From: Pseudooceanicola marinus
GTDB taxonomy: Bacteria; Pseudomonadota; Alphaproteobacteria; Rhodobacterales; Rhodobacteraceae
Length of the DNA stretch: 64,000 bases
Direction: 5' to 3'
Assembly: GCF_002786295.1 (NCBI RefSeq)
Contig: NZ_PGTC01000017.1
Span: 248,001-312,000, forward strand
The notes below the pieces were generated by a model. It saw nothing but the letters and a program-made list of their open reading frames with translations, did not search any database and was not told the DNA's origin. This document shows, piece by piece, positions 54,044 through 62,468 of the stretch. A program made the position numbers and the translations under genes. Positions within the stretch are counted from its first letter, which is position 1. The number at the start of each line of letters is the position of its first letter.

Positions 54044-55216
54044 CTAGCCCAGCCCCTGGCCCATGGCACGAGGGCTAAGCGCCACCGCCAGGGTCACCGC
54101 CGCCATGGCCAGGGTCACCGCCACCAGCGCCGCCCCCAGCGAGACCACCGCCAGCACACCGCTGGCCAGGATCACTCCCAGCAGGTTGGCGGTCCGCAGC
54201 ACCGAAAAGGCCTCGGCCCGTCTGTGCGCGGGCACCAGACGGTCCATCAGCAGCATGTAGGTGGTGCCCAGGGGCGGCAGCACCGCCCCCACCATCACCG
54301 CGCCCGCGACGGTCAGGCCCAGCGACAGCCCGGTCGCGGCCAGCAGGCAGCCAAGCGCCATCACCGCCAGCTGTGCCACCACCGCCGCACGCCCGGCCAT
54401 GCGGTTGCGCCAGCTGACCCAAAGCCCGCCACAGACCGAGGCGACGCACAGCGGCACGGTGATCAGGATCGCCATTGTCGGCGCATGACCAAAGCGCAGC
54501 GCCAGGGCCACCGCCCCGATCTCCAGCGTGGCCACCGCCGCGCCGCCCGCCGCCGCACAGGCCAGCCACAGCAGCACAGGCGGCGACAGGATGCCCCGGC
54601 GATCCGCCGCGGGTTCGGCCCAAGGGACGGGCGCCACATCGGGCACCAGAAGCGCGGGCAGCCCGCCCAGCAGGCTCAGCGCCAGCACCGCCAGCAACGG
54701 TGAGACCCCGCCCAGCCCCGCCGCCAGCACCGGCGAGGCGACGAAAGAGACCTCGTTCAGGGTCGCGGCGATGCCCAGGGCGCGGGGATAGCGGTCTTCG
54801 GGGGTCAACTGGTTCAGCAGGGCGCGCAACATGCCATAGGCCGCGCCGCTGACCGAGCCAGACAGCGCCGCGCAGACCGCCAGCGCCCAGAGGGGCCAGC
54901 CCAAAGCGGCGCCCAGGCACAGCACCAGCAACGCCAGGGTACGCAGCCCGATCAGCGCCCGCATGTAGGGCGCGGCGCGGAACCGCGCGCCCAACCGGGT
55001 GAAGGGCACCGCGCCCGCCACCTGCGCCAGGGTCATGGCCAGGATCAGGGCAGCCCCGCCGCTTTCGTCGCCGGTCAGCGCCAGGGCCAGCAGGGAAAAG
55101 GCCACCGGCCCGGCGGCCTGGGGCACCAGCAGCGTGGCCGACGCCCCATACCAGCGGATCAGCGGCCAGTCGACGCGCCGCCCGCCATCCTCGCCTTGGG
55201 CCATATCTGTCTGCAT
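54044..55216 (-). CDS. Major facilitator superfamily transporter
   Basis: This 390-residue protein has about 12 membrane helices. Features typical of MFS members are the GARFR loop after TM2 and the conserved Gly/Ala-rich helix contacts. The substrate is unknown. ATG 55216 is chosen because AGGAG lies 8 bases upstream. It has no partner gene; the terminator of the upstream echA-like gene is close to its start, so it needs its own promoter. Confidence 0.88.
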   Translation of the reverse strand: MQTDMAQGEDGGRRVDWPLIRWYGASATLLVPQAAGPVAFSLLALALTGDESGGAALILAMTLAQVAGAVPFTRLGARFRAAPYMRALIGLRTLALLVLCLGAALGWPLWALAVCAALSGSVSGAAYGMLRALLNQLTPEDRYPRALGIAATLNEVSFVASPVLAAGLGGVSPLLAVLALSLLGGLPALLVPDVAPVPWAEPAADRRGILSPPVLLWLACAAAGGAAVATLEIGAVALALRFGHAPTMAILITVPLCVASVCGGLWVSWRNRMAGRAAVVAQLAVMALGCLLAATGLSLGLTVAGAVMVGAVLPPLGTTYMLLMDRLVPAHRRAEAFSVLRTANLLGVILASGVLAVVSLGAALVAVTLAMAAVTLAVALSPRAMGQGLG

Positions 55217-55244
55217 CCTGCCTGCTCCTGTGCCCGGACACGCG

Positions 55245-55268
55245 AAAGGGGCGCCCGATGGCGCCCCT
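55245..55268 (-). terminator. Terminator after the PaaG-like gene
   Basis: On the minus strand a perfect 9-bp stem AGGGGCGCC/GGCGCCCCT with an ATCG loop is followed by TT. It lies between the PaaG-like and MFS genes. Confidence 0.65.
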
Positions 55269-55324
55269 CTGCTATCCCCATGGGGGCCAAAGCACCAGCC
55301 CGCAGGCGGTGCGCGCCATGGGCC

Positions 55325-56104
55325 TTAGCGGCCCTCGAAATGCGGCGGGCGCTTTTCGAGGAAGGCCACCACGCCCTCGCGGAAGTCGCGGCTTTTGCCG
55401 CAGCGGCCCTGCGCCTTGCCCTCGGCGTCCAGCTGGCCATCCAGCCCCGGCTCTTCCCAGGAGCCCCGGATCAGCTGTTTCACCTCGGCATAGCTGGCGG
55501 TCGGCCCCTGGGCGAGATGCGCGGCGCGCGCCTTCCAGGTGGCCTCGAAGGCGTCGTCGGGCACGGATTCCCAGATCATGCCCCAGGCATCGGCCTGGGC
55601 GGCGGTGATCTTCTCGGCGAAAAGGGCGGCGCCCATGGCCTTCTGGCTGCCGATGGTGCGCGGCAGGAAATAGGTGCCGCCGGCGTCGGGGACCAGGCCG
55701 ATGCGGGTGAAGGCCTGCAGGAAATAGGCGCTTTCCGCGGCGATCACGACGTCAGCGCAAAGCGCCAGGTTGGCCCCGGCCCCGGCCGCCGCGCCGTTGA
55801 CCGCGCTGATCGTCGGGATCGGGCAATCGACGATGGCCTTCAGCATGGGCACGTATTCCTCGCGCAGCGTGCGTTCCATGTCGGGCAGCGCGGCGGAGGC
55901 CCGGTCGCTCAGGTCCTGGCCCGAACAGAAGGCCCGCCCGTCGGCGGTCAGCACCAGCACCCGGGCCTTGCCGCCCGCCTCGCGGACCGCATCCGCGATC
56001 TCGGCGCGCATGCGGGTGTTCAGGGCGTTCATCACATCGGGGCGGTTCAGCCGCAATACGGCGATGCCGTCCTCGATCTCCAGTGTGATCGTCTCATAGC
56101 TCAC
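55325..56104 (-). CDS. Enoyl-CoA hydratase/isomerase family, PaaG-like
   Basis: This 259-residue crotonase-fold protein closely follows PaaG in its GRAFCSGQDLSDR oxyanion-hole strand, AAGAGANLALCADVVIAA, the catalytic-acid segment GLVPDAGGT and the C-terminal REGVVAFLEKRPPHF. PaaG isomerises ring-1,2-epoxyphenylacetyl-CoA to an oxepin in phenylacetate breakdown, but other enoyl-CoA isomerases look alike. No other paa genes are here, so the call is to the family, not the pathway. The start is GTG 56104 behind GGAGGAGG. Confidence 0.85.
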   Translation of the reverse strand: MSYETITLEIEDGIAVLRLNRPDVMNALNTRMRAEIADAVREAGGKARVLVLTADGRAFCSGQDLSDRASAALPDMERTLREEYVPMLKAIVDCPIPTISAVNGAAAGAGANLALCADVVIAAESAYFLQAFTRIGLVPDAGGTYFLPRTIGSQKAMGAALFAEKITAAQADAWGMIWESVPDDAFEATWKARAAHLAQGPTASYAEVKQLIRGSWEEPGLDGQLDAEGKAQGRCGKSRDFREGVVAFLEKRPPHFEGR

Positions 56105-56179
56105 GGCGTGGCCTCCTCCAGTCTTCCGTTGGCCCAACAGAAGACGAAGGCGGCCCCGCCGTCAAAGGGGAACATCACG

Positions 56180-56659
56180 TCAGTTCTTCAGAATTTCCTT
56201 CAGCCGGGCCTCTTCCTCGGCCGACAGCGTCTCCGCCTCGCCCATGGACCGTGCGCGACCCCGCCGCCGGATGTAGCCCAGTCCAATGCCCACCCCCAGC
56301 AGGAGCATGGCCGGCCCCGCCAGCCACAGCACCAGGTTCGAGCCGCCCGCGCGAGGCTGCAGCAGGACGTATTCGCCGTAGCGAGCGACGATGAAATCCA
56401 CGACCTCCTCGTCGCTGTCCCCGGCCACCAGGCGTTCACGCACCAGAAGGCGCAGGTCGCGGGCCAGGTCGGCGTTGCTGTCGTCGATGTTCTCGTTCCG
56501 GCAGACCAGGCAGCGCAGCCCGGTGGAGATGTCCCGCGCGCGCTCTTCCAGCGCCGGATCCTCCAGGATCTCGTCCGGTTGCACGGCCTGAGCGGGCAGC
56601 GCCAGGGACAGCAGCGACAGGCAGAGGAGCGCCCGCAGGGTTTGCACGATCCGTCTCAT
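56180..56659 (-). CDS. ccmH: Cytochrome c maturation protein CcmH (CycL)
   Basis: This 159-residue protein has an N-terminal signal peptide, the apocytochrome-reducing LRCLVCRNENIDDS motif (Cys50 and Cys53) and a C-terminal membrane helix (around 108-126). It reduces the CXXCH of apocytochrome c for haem attachment by CcmF. Its start overlaps ccmF by ATGA. Confidence 0.95.
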   Translation of the reverse strand: MRRIVQTLRALLCLSLLSLALPAQAVQPDEILEDPALEERARDISTGLRCLVCRNENIDDSNADLARDLRLLVRERLVAGDSDEEVVDFIVARYGEYVLLQPRAGGSNLVLWLAGPAMLLLGVGIGLGYIRRRGRARSMGEAETLSAEEEARLKEILKN

Positions 56660-58623
56660 TCCGCCGGCACCCCCTGCTGAACGCGGGCCTGTTTCGCCGC
56701 GCCTGCCGCAACCCGGTAGCGCCGGTCGCTGAGCGACAGAGCGCCGCCCAGGGCCATCAGCAGGGCCCCGCCCCAGATCCAGTTCGCCAGCGGTTTGACA
56801 TAGCTGCGCATGGCCCAGCCCCCGCCCTGCTGCGGATCCCCCAGGGCGATGTAGATGTCGCGCAGGAACCCGTTGTCCAGCGCCGCCTCGGTCGTGGGCA
56901 TCCCGGCGACCGGGTAGACGCGTTTTTCGGGATGCATCGTGCCGATCTCGCGCCCGTCCTTCGACAGCCGTACGTCGGCCATGGTGGAGACGTAGTTCGG
57001 CCCCTGCACCTGGTTCACCGCCTCCAGCGTGATCTCGTAGCCCGACAGCTCGACAGTGTCGCCGATCTGCACCACGCGGATGTCCTCGCTCTGCCAGGCC
57101 AGCATGCCGGCGATCCCGGCCATGGTGACGCCCAGCCCGGCATGGGCGACGACGCGCCCCCAGTCAGCGCGCGGCAGGCGCCCCAGGCGGGCAAAACCGC
57201 TGTTGCCCGTGCGGCTCCACAGGTCGACGACACTGCCGGCGACCAGCCAGGTGCCCAGCATCAGGCCGACAGGGCCAAGGGCCGAGCGCCCCTCTTCCAT
57301 CGCCCAGACCAGCGCACCCACGGCCAGGGCCAGCACCGCCGCCGGCGCCAGCTTGCGCGCGATCCGGCCCAGCTTGGCCCGTTTCCAGGGCAGCATGGCG
57401 CCCAAGGGCAGGATGACCCCCAGGGCCACCATGAAGGGGGTGAAGGCCATGTTGAAGAAGGGCGCGCCGACCGACAGCTTCCGGTCGAAGGTCATTTCCG
57501 ACACCAGCGGCCAGATCGTGCCCACGAAGACCACGAAGGCCGCCACGCCCAGCAGGATGTTGTTGAAGACCAGCGCGGATTCGCGGCTGATCAGGCCGAA
57601 GACACCCTTCGATGCCATGATTTCCGACCGGGCGGCAAAGAGGGTCAGTCCGCCGCCCATGAAGGCCGCGGTGATCGCCAGGAGGAAGACACCCCGTTCC
57701 GGGTCGGTGGCGAAGGCATGGACCGAGGTGATGATGCCCGAGCGGGTGATGAAGGCGCCGATCAGCGAGAAGCCGAAGGCGATGATGGCCAGCAGGATGG
57801 TCCAGCTTTTGAGGCTCTCACGCTTTTCCACCACGATGGCGGAATGCAGCAGTGCGGCGGCCACCAGCCAGGGCATGAACGACGCGTTTTCCACCGGGTC
57901 CCAGAACCAGAAGCCGCCCCAGCCCAGCTCGTAATAGGCCCACCAGGACCCGAGCGCGATGCCGATGGTCAGGAAGACCCAGGCGGCCAGCGTCCAGGGC
58001 CGCACCCAGCGACCCCAGGCAGCGTCAACCCGGCCTTCCAGCAGCGCCGCGATGGCAAAGCTGAAGGACATCGAAAGGCCCACGTAGCCCAGGTAGAGGA
58101 AGGGCGGATGGAAGGCGAGCCCCGGGTCCTGCAACAGCGGGTTCAGATCCTGCCCGTCAAAGGGCGGCACCGCCAGGCGCAGGAAGGGGTTCGAGGTGAA
58201 CAGCAGGAAGGCCAGGAAGGCCGCACCGATCATCCCCTGGACCCCCAGCACCCGCGCCCGCAGGCTGGGCGGAAGGTTGGTTCCGAAAAGTGCCGCCGCG
58301 CCCCCGAAAAGCGCCACGATCAGGATCCACAGCAGCATCGAGCCCTCGTGATTCCCCCAAACACCGGTGATTTTATACAACATCGGCTTGGCGGAATGGC
58401 TGTTGGCCCAGACCAGGCGCAGCGAGAAATCAGAGGTCACGAAGGCCCAGGTCAGCGCGGCGAAGGAGGCGCCGACCAACACGGCCTGCACCAGGGCGGC
58501 CGGTTCGGCGGCGGCCATCCAGCCGGGCCAGCGCCTCCAGGCACCGACAAGCGGCACCACCGTCTGGAACAGGGCGACCGCGAAGGCCAGGATGAGGCAG
58601 AAGTGACCGAGTTCAGTAATCAT
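56656..58623 (-). CDS. ccmF: Cytochrome c haem lyase subunit CcmF
   Basis: This 655-residue inner-membrane protein has about 15 helices and the CcmF motifs, notably the WGGFWFWDPVENASFMPWL tryptophan-rich haem-handling segment near residue 235 and flanking histidines. It attaches haem to apocytochrome c with CcmH. ATG 58623 matches the family start. The holin gene lies 109 bases upstream on the same strand, not ccmE as usual. Confidence 0.95.
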   Translation of the reverse strand: MITELGHFCLILAFAVALFQTVVPLVGAWRRWPGWMAAAEPAALVQAVLVGASFAALTWAFVTSDFSLRLVWANSHSAKPMLYKITGVWGNHEGSMLLWILIVALFGGAAALFGTNLPPSLRARVLGVQGMIGAAFLAFLLFTSNPFLRLAVPPFDGQDLNPLLQDPGLAFHPPFLYLGYVGLSMSFSFAIAALLEGRVDAAWGRWVRPWTLAAWVFLTIGIALGSWWAYYELGWGGFWFWDPVENASFMPWLVAAALLHSAIVVEKRESLKSWTILLAIIAFGFSLIGAFITRSGIITSVHAFATDPERGVFLLAITAAFMGGGLTLFAARSEIMASKGVFGLISRESALVFNNILLGVAAFVVFVGTIWPLVSEMTFDRKLSVGAPFFNMAFTPFMVALGVILPLGAMLPWKRAKLGRIARKLAPAAVLALAVGALVWAMEEGRSALGPVGLMLGTWLVAGSVVDLWSRTGNSGFARLGRLPRADWGRVVAHAGLGVTMAGIAGMLAWQSEDIRVVQIGDTVELSGYEITLEAVNQVQGPNYVSTMADVRLSKDGREIGTMHPEKRVYPVAGMPTTEAALDNGFLRDIYIALGDPQQGGGWAMRSYVKPLANWIWGGALLMALGGALSLSDRRYRVAAGAAKQARVQQGVPAE

Positions 58624-58732
58624 GGCCCGGTTATAGGGGAAGGGTCCGGGGCGGCTCAATTCAAATGAATGCAAAGGGGGCGCGACAGATTTGCCGCGCC
58701 CCCTTTTGACGTGTTCTCGGCCTCGCGGCCAA

Positions 58733-59281
58733 TCATCCGGCGCGGCGCCAGGCCTCCAGCGCCGGATTGGCATCCCGGCCTTCTGTCGCCGCCGAAGACC
58801 CTGCCCCGGCCGCCTTCGGGTCAAGGCTGCGCAACTCCCGCAGGTTTGCGACCACCTGCGGCGTCTGCGCCATGGTGCGGGCGATCTCGCGCTGGAACTC
58901 CTGCCCCTTCACCTGGTGCCGTGCCCCGAAATAGAAGCTGACGACGGCGCCCAGAAGCCACCAAAGCGGCTCGGGCACCAGGGCCAGACCCTGCATGCGT
59001 TCGGAGAACCAGACCGGATCGGTCATCGCCGCAACAAAAAGCCCGATCGCCCCCAGGGCCATGGCCGGCCGTGGCAGACGATTCAACCCGTCGATGACCC
59101 GATCAAACCCCGAGCGGTTGCTGCGGAACTCGGCCCCGTGCTGCGCCAGCGCCACCTCGTGGGCCGCCAGATCACGCTGGTCCGTGGCCTCGGCATTGAC
59201 GCGGAACACCTCCGCCGTCTCGCGGATCACGTTGCGGCCGCCGCCAAAGATCGCTTCCAGAAACCCGGTGATCAACCCCAT
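58733..59281 (-). CDS. GTA-type three-TM holin
   Basis: This 182-residue protein has an N-terminal amphipathic region, two to three hydrophobic segments (about residues 72-88 and 102-118) and a charged C-terminal tail, with the AFR/NRSGFDRVIDGLNRLPRPAM segment typical of the GTA_holin_3TM family. In Rhodobacter capsulatus the homologous holin permits GTA release by letting endolysin reach the cell wall. Its start overlaps the endolysin end by 10 bases, so the two are coupled. No GTA head or tail genes are in the window. Confidence 0.88.
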   Translation of the reverse strand: MGLITGFLEAIFGGGRNVIRETAEVFRVNAEATDQRDLAAHEVALAQHGAEFRSNRSGFDRVIDGLNRLPRPAMALGAIGLFVAAMTDPVWFSERMQGLALVPEPLWWLLGAVVSFYFGARHQVKGQEFQREIARTMAQTPQVVANLRELRSLDPKAAGAGSSAATEGRDANPALEAWRRAG

Positions 59282-59886
59282 GCCGCGACCCTCTCTTCAA
59301 ACTCCGCCTCGGTCAGATGGTAGCGCGGGGCGATGAACTCCTCCGCGCGGCGAATCCAGCCGCCTTTGCCCCCTGCCCGGGTGCGCACGTACTTGCGGCT
59401 TTGCGCCCGACCGTCTGCCAGGCGGAAGTAGTAGTTGCGCCGCGCGATCCCGTAGGCGTCGACCATGTGGTCCGCCGCCGAGGCGAAGGCCTCCGCCGTG
59501 GCGCCGATGGTCTGCGGCCCGATGGCGCCATCGACGCTGACCGACCAGCCCATGTCGCAAAGCAGGCGCTGCAGAATTTTCACCGCGTTGTTGCCGGAAT
59601 TCACATACATGTCGAAGACCGTCGACCAGAGCGGTTCCGGCAGGTCCGCGATCCGCGGGCCGTGGAAGTAGTGTTCGAGAAAGATATCGAGGGCCTGCGC
59701 CCGGCTCAGGCGCTTCACGTCACCGGCATCCACGTCGCCGTCCCCGTCCAGGTCCAGCCCCAGGCGCCGCATCGTGTGGATCGTCACCCCGTGGTTCGTC
59801 GCCCCGCCCGGATCGTCGGGGTCGTTCACGTAGCCGCCTTCGCGGGCCACGATTTCTTCAGCGATCTGCCGCACGTTCAACGCCAT
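59272..59886 (-). CDS. GTA-type endolysin, GH108 family muramidase with calcium-like loop
   Basis: This 204-residue protein cuts peptidoglycan. It has the catalytic Glu16 in the EGGYVNDPDDPGGATNHGVT region, an EF-hand-like loop D45-x-D47-x-D49-G-D51-V-D53-x-x-D56 inserted after it, and a C-terminal peptidoglycan-binding part (DGAIGPQT region, about 108-155). No signal peptide is present, so a holin is needed, and one is encoded next. ATG 59886 has AGGAGG at 7 bases, but this site is buried in a hairpin. R. capsulatus uses such a pair to release GTA particles. Confidence 0.9.
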   Translation of the reverse strand: MALNVRQIAEEIVAREGGYVNDPDDPGGATNHGVTIHTMRRLGLDLDGDGDVDAGDVKRLSRAQALDIFLEHYFHGPRIADLPEPLWSTVFDMYVNSGNNAVKILQRLLCDMGWSVSVDGAIGPQTIGATAEAFASAADHMVDAYGIARRNYYFRLADGRAQSRKYVRTRAGGKGGWIRRAEEFIAPRYHLTEAEFEERVAAWG

Positions 59887-59893
59887 ATGCCTG

Positions 59894-59917
59894 CCTCCTG
59901 ATGCTGCTGCTCAGGAG
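59894..59917 (-). promoter_or_regulatory. Hairpin that sequesters the endolysin ribosome site
   Basis: On the minus strand, CTCCTGA (59917-59911), a 9-base loop and TCAGGAG (59901-59895) form a perfect 7-bp stem. The second arm contains the AGGAGG Shine-Dalgarno of the endolysin gene (7 bases before ATG 59886). Folding would block ribosome entry, so translation may be switched on by an RNA-binding factor or temperature, or simply kept low. The stem is seen; the effect is inferred. Confidence 0.6.
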
Positions 59918-59939
59918 AAAGCCTGCGGGGCAAAAGATT

Positions 59940-59968
59940 AAGGCTGCGCTCGGGGACCGAACGCAGCC
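59940..59968 (-). terminator. Terminator after ccmE
   Basis: On the minus strand, GGCTGCGTTCGG and CCGAGCGCAGCC (one G-T pair) pair over a TCC loop and are followed by TTAATCTTTT. It separates ccmE from the endolysin gene. Confidence 0.6.
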
Positions 59969-59996
59969 TCTTGCAGGTCTTCCCAAAAGAAGATGT

Positions 59997-60434
59997 TCAG
60001 CTTTCGGGCGCCTCGTAGACGCCCTGTTCCTTCAGCGCGTCAATGACCTCCTTCGGCATGTAATTCTCATCATGTTTGGCAAGAATTTCAGAGGCTTCAA
60101 AGACACCATTCACGTAGCGCCCCGTGCCGATCATGCCCTGGTTCTCGGCGAAGAGGTCCGGCAGGATACCGACGAAGGTCACCGGCACCGAGGCGCCGCC
60201 ATCGGTCACGACGAAGCGGATCATGTCGCCCCGCTCCAGCGAGCCTTCCTCGACCAGCCCGCCCAGGCGAAAGACCTCGTCCGGGCCAGGGGGCGCCTCG
60301 GCCACCTGGCTGGGGGAGCGGAAGAAATTGATCCCGTCCTGGAAGGCATAGCCGATCAGCCCGGCCGACAGCGCAAGCGCCGCAAAGGCCAGGACAATGA
60401 TTTGGATGCGTCTCTTTTTCTTAAGGCCTTTCAT
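59997..60434 (-). CDS. ccmE: Cytochrome c maturation haem chaperone CcmE
   Basis: This 145-residue protein has one N-terminal membrane anchor (about residues 9-29) and a periplasmic OB-fold domain. His121 in HDENYMP binds haem covalently, and the adjacent Tyr follows at the usual position. It passes haem from CcmC to CcmF/H. ATG 60434 is preceded by an AAGG-type site. It follows argC by 24 bases, so they are likely one operon. Confidence 0.95.
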   Translation of the reverse strand: MKGLKKKRRIQIIVLAFAALALSAGLIGYAFQDGINFFRSPSQVAEAPPGPDEVFRLGGLVEEGSLERGDMIRFVVTDGGASVPVTFVGILPDLFAENQGMIGTGRYVNGVFEASEILAKHDENYMPKEVIDALKEQGVYEAPES

Positions 60435-60458
60435 GACCTTCCCCCTAAACCTCAAGCG

Positions 60459-61487
60459 TCACGGGAAGACTGGTGCGCCCATCAACCCGGTGGTTTCCTC
60501 CAGGCCCAACATCAGGTTGGCGTTCTGCAACGCCTGCCCCGAGGAGCCTTTGCACAGATTGTCCAGCGCCGTGATGATGATGGCCCGCCCGGCGATACGA
60601 TCGCCCGTCACACCGATGTGGACGAAGTTCGAGCCCCGCACATGGTGGGTGGAGGGCGTCTCGCCGAAGGGCAGCACCTCGACAAACGGCTCGCCGGAAT
60701 AGGCCTCGGCCAGGGTCGCGTGGATCTCGGCCGCATCGCCCGACACATAGCCGGTGGATAGGATGCCCCGGTTCGCCGGCACCAGATGCGGGGTGAACTG
60801 GATCTTCACCTCGCGGCCCGCGAGGGCGCTGAACTCCTGGTCGAACTCGCCCTGGTGCCGGTGCGTGCCGCCGACGGCATAGGCGTTGTAGCCCTCGCTC
60901 AGCTCGGCATGCAGCAGGTTTTCCTTCAGCGACCGACCGGCGCCGGAGACGGCGCATTTCATGTCCAGGATGATGTCGTCGAGACCGATCACCCCGGCAG
61001 CGATCAGCGGGCGCAGGGTGAATTGGCCCGTGGCTGCGTTGCAACCGGTGCCCGCCACCAGCCGCGCCGCGGCGATTTCGTCCCTGTAGAATTCGGTCAA
61101 TCCGTAAACCGCTTCCGCCTGCATCTCGACCGCGGCATGGTCATTTCCGTACCATTTCTTGTATTCCGCCGGATCGCGCAGACGGAAATCGGCCGAAAGA
61201 TCAACGATCTTCAGGTCCTTCGGCAGCGTGTTGATGACCTTCTGGCTGGTCTTGTGCGGCAGGGCGCAGAAGGCCAGGTCGATCTGAGAGAAGTCGATCT
61301 GATCGACCGTCACCAGGTCCGGCAGGTCGAGATGGCGCAGGAAGGGAAAGACCTCGGCCATGGACTGGCCGGCCTTGGAATTGGCGGCAAGCGCGGCGAT
61401 CTCGATCTGACCATGGGTCGAGATCAGCCGGATCAGTTCAGCCCCGGTGTAGCCCGAGGCCCCGATGATGGCGATTTTCTTGGTCAT
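60459..61487 (-). CDS. argC: N-acetyl-gamma-glutamyl-phosphate reductase ArgC
   Basis: This 342-residue NADPH enzyme reduces N-acetyl-glutamyl-5-phosphate in arginine synthesis. The Rossmann motif [10 protein letters not shown] is followed by the catalytic Cys149 in [11 protein letters not shown], in place of the commoner GCYPTA. The HxxQG-type [11 protein letters not shown]is and the tail [14 protein letters not shown] are present, confirming ArgC. Confidence 0.95.
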   Translation of the reverse strand: MTKKIAIIGASGYTGAELIRLISTHGQIEIAALAANSKAGQSMAEVFPFLRHLDLPDLVTVDQIDFSQIDLAFCALPHKTSQKVINTLPKDLKIVDLSADFRLRDPAEYKKWYGNDHAAVEMQAEAVYGLTEFYRDEIAAARLVAGTGCNAATGQFTLRPLIAAGVIGLDDIILDMKCAVSGAGRSLKENLLHAELSEGYNAYAVGGTHRHQGEFDQEFSALAGREVKIQFTPHLVPANRGILSTGYVSGDAAEIHATLAEAYSGEPFVEVLPFGETPSTHHVRGSNFVHIGVTGDRIAGRAIIITALDNLCKGSSGQALQNANLMLGLEETTGLMGAPVFP

Positions 61488-61609
61488 ATGCGTCCTTTCG
61501 GCGGGGTCGCGCGCCCGCCCGTCTGTCTATCTAGGGAAGATGGCCCATTTCCGGAATGAGCGAGATCAAATTGTCGCGGGTGCGTTGACCCGCCGCGGCC
61601 CGACTGGGA

Positions 61610-62422
61610 TCAGGCGGCGTGAAAGTCGATGCGTCGTCGCAGGAACTGCGTGGCGTGGTCCGACACCCGCCCCGGATCGCCCGTCGTCAGGAACATCGGC
61701 ACCTCGCCGGGGCCGCGTTTTTCCGGGTGCCGGCCCAGGTAGTGTTCCAGCGAGGCGGCCACGAGGTTCGCCTGGGAATAGACGGTCACGTCCTCCCCCA
61801 GGGCCTTCTGGAAGGCCTCTTCCATCAGCGGGTAGTGGGTGCAGCCCAGGATCGCGGCCTCGGGGTGCGGCATCTTGCGCTTCAGCGCCTCAACGTGGGA
61901 CCGCACCAGTGCCTCGGCCAGGATCATGTCGCCGTCCTCGATCGCATCGACAACGCCACCGCAGGCCTGCGCCTCGACATCGACGCCGATGGCGCGGAAG
62001 GCCAGTTCGCGCTGGAAGGCCCGACTGGCCACCGTGGCGGGTGTGGCGAACAGCGCCACGTGTTTCACGGCCACTTCGCGGGGCGGCGAATTGTCCCCCC
62101 ACTGGCGTTCGGTCAGCGCCTCGATCAGCGGCACGAAGACCCCCAGCACCCGCTTGTCCGCCGGCACCCAGCTTTCCTGCATGCGCCGCAGGGCAGCCGC
62201 GCTGGCGGTGTTGCAGGCCAGGATCACCAGGTCACAGCCGGCATCGAACAGCCGTTGCGTGCCGGCCTTGGTCAGCTCGAAGATGTCATCGGCATCGCGC
62301 ACACCATAGGGGGCATGGGCGTTGTCGCCCAGGTAGACGAAGGGCACGTCGGGCAGACGCCTGGCGCAGGCATCCAGCACCGTCAGCCCACCCAGACCTG
62401 AATCGAAAATTCCAACCGCCAT
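61610..62422 (-). CDS. murI: Glutamate racemase MurI
   Basis: This 270-residue enzyme makes D-glutamate for peptidoglycan. The two catalytic cysteines, Cys70 ([10 protein letters not shown]) and Cys194 ([10 protein letters not shown]), and the DSGLGG start are present. It is separated from argC by 122 bases on the same strand, and from the acyltransferase gene by about 45 bases. Confidence 0.94.
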   Translation of the reverse strand: MAVGIFDSGLGGLTVLDACARRLPDVPFVYLGDNAHAPYGVRDADDIFELTKAGTQRLFDAGCDLVILACNTASAAALRRMQESWVPADKRVLGVFVPLIEALTERQWGDNSPPREVAVKHVALFATPATVASRAFQRELAFRAIGVDVEAQACGGVVDAIEDGDMILAEALVRSHVEALKRKMPHPEAAILGCTHYPLMEEAFQKALGEDVTVYSQANLVAASLEHYLGRHPEKRGPGEVPMFLTTGDPGRVSDHATQFLRRRIDFHAA

Positions 62423-62468
62423 GGCCTTTCGGGCCCCGATCCGGGTGCCCGCCCCTCATGCCGCCGGG

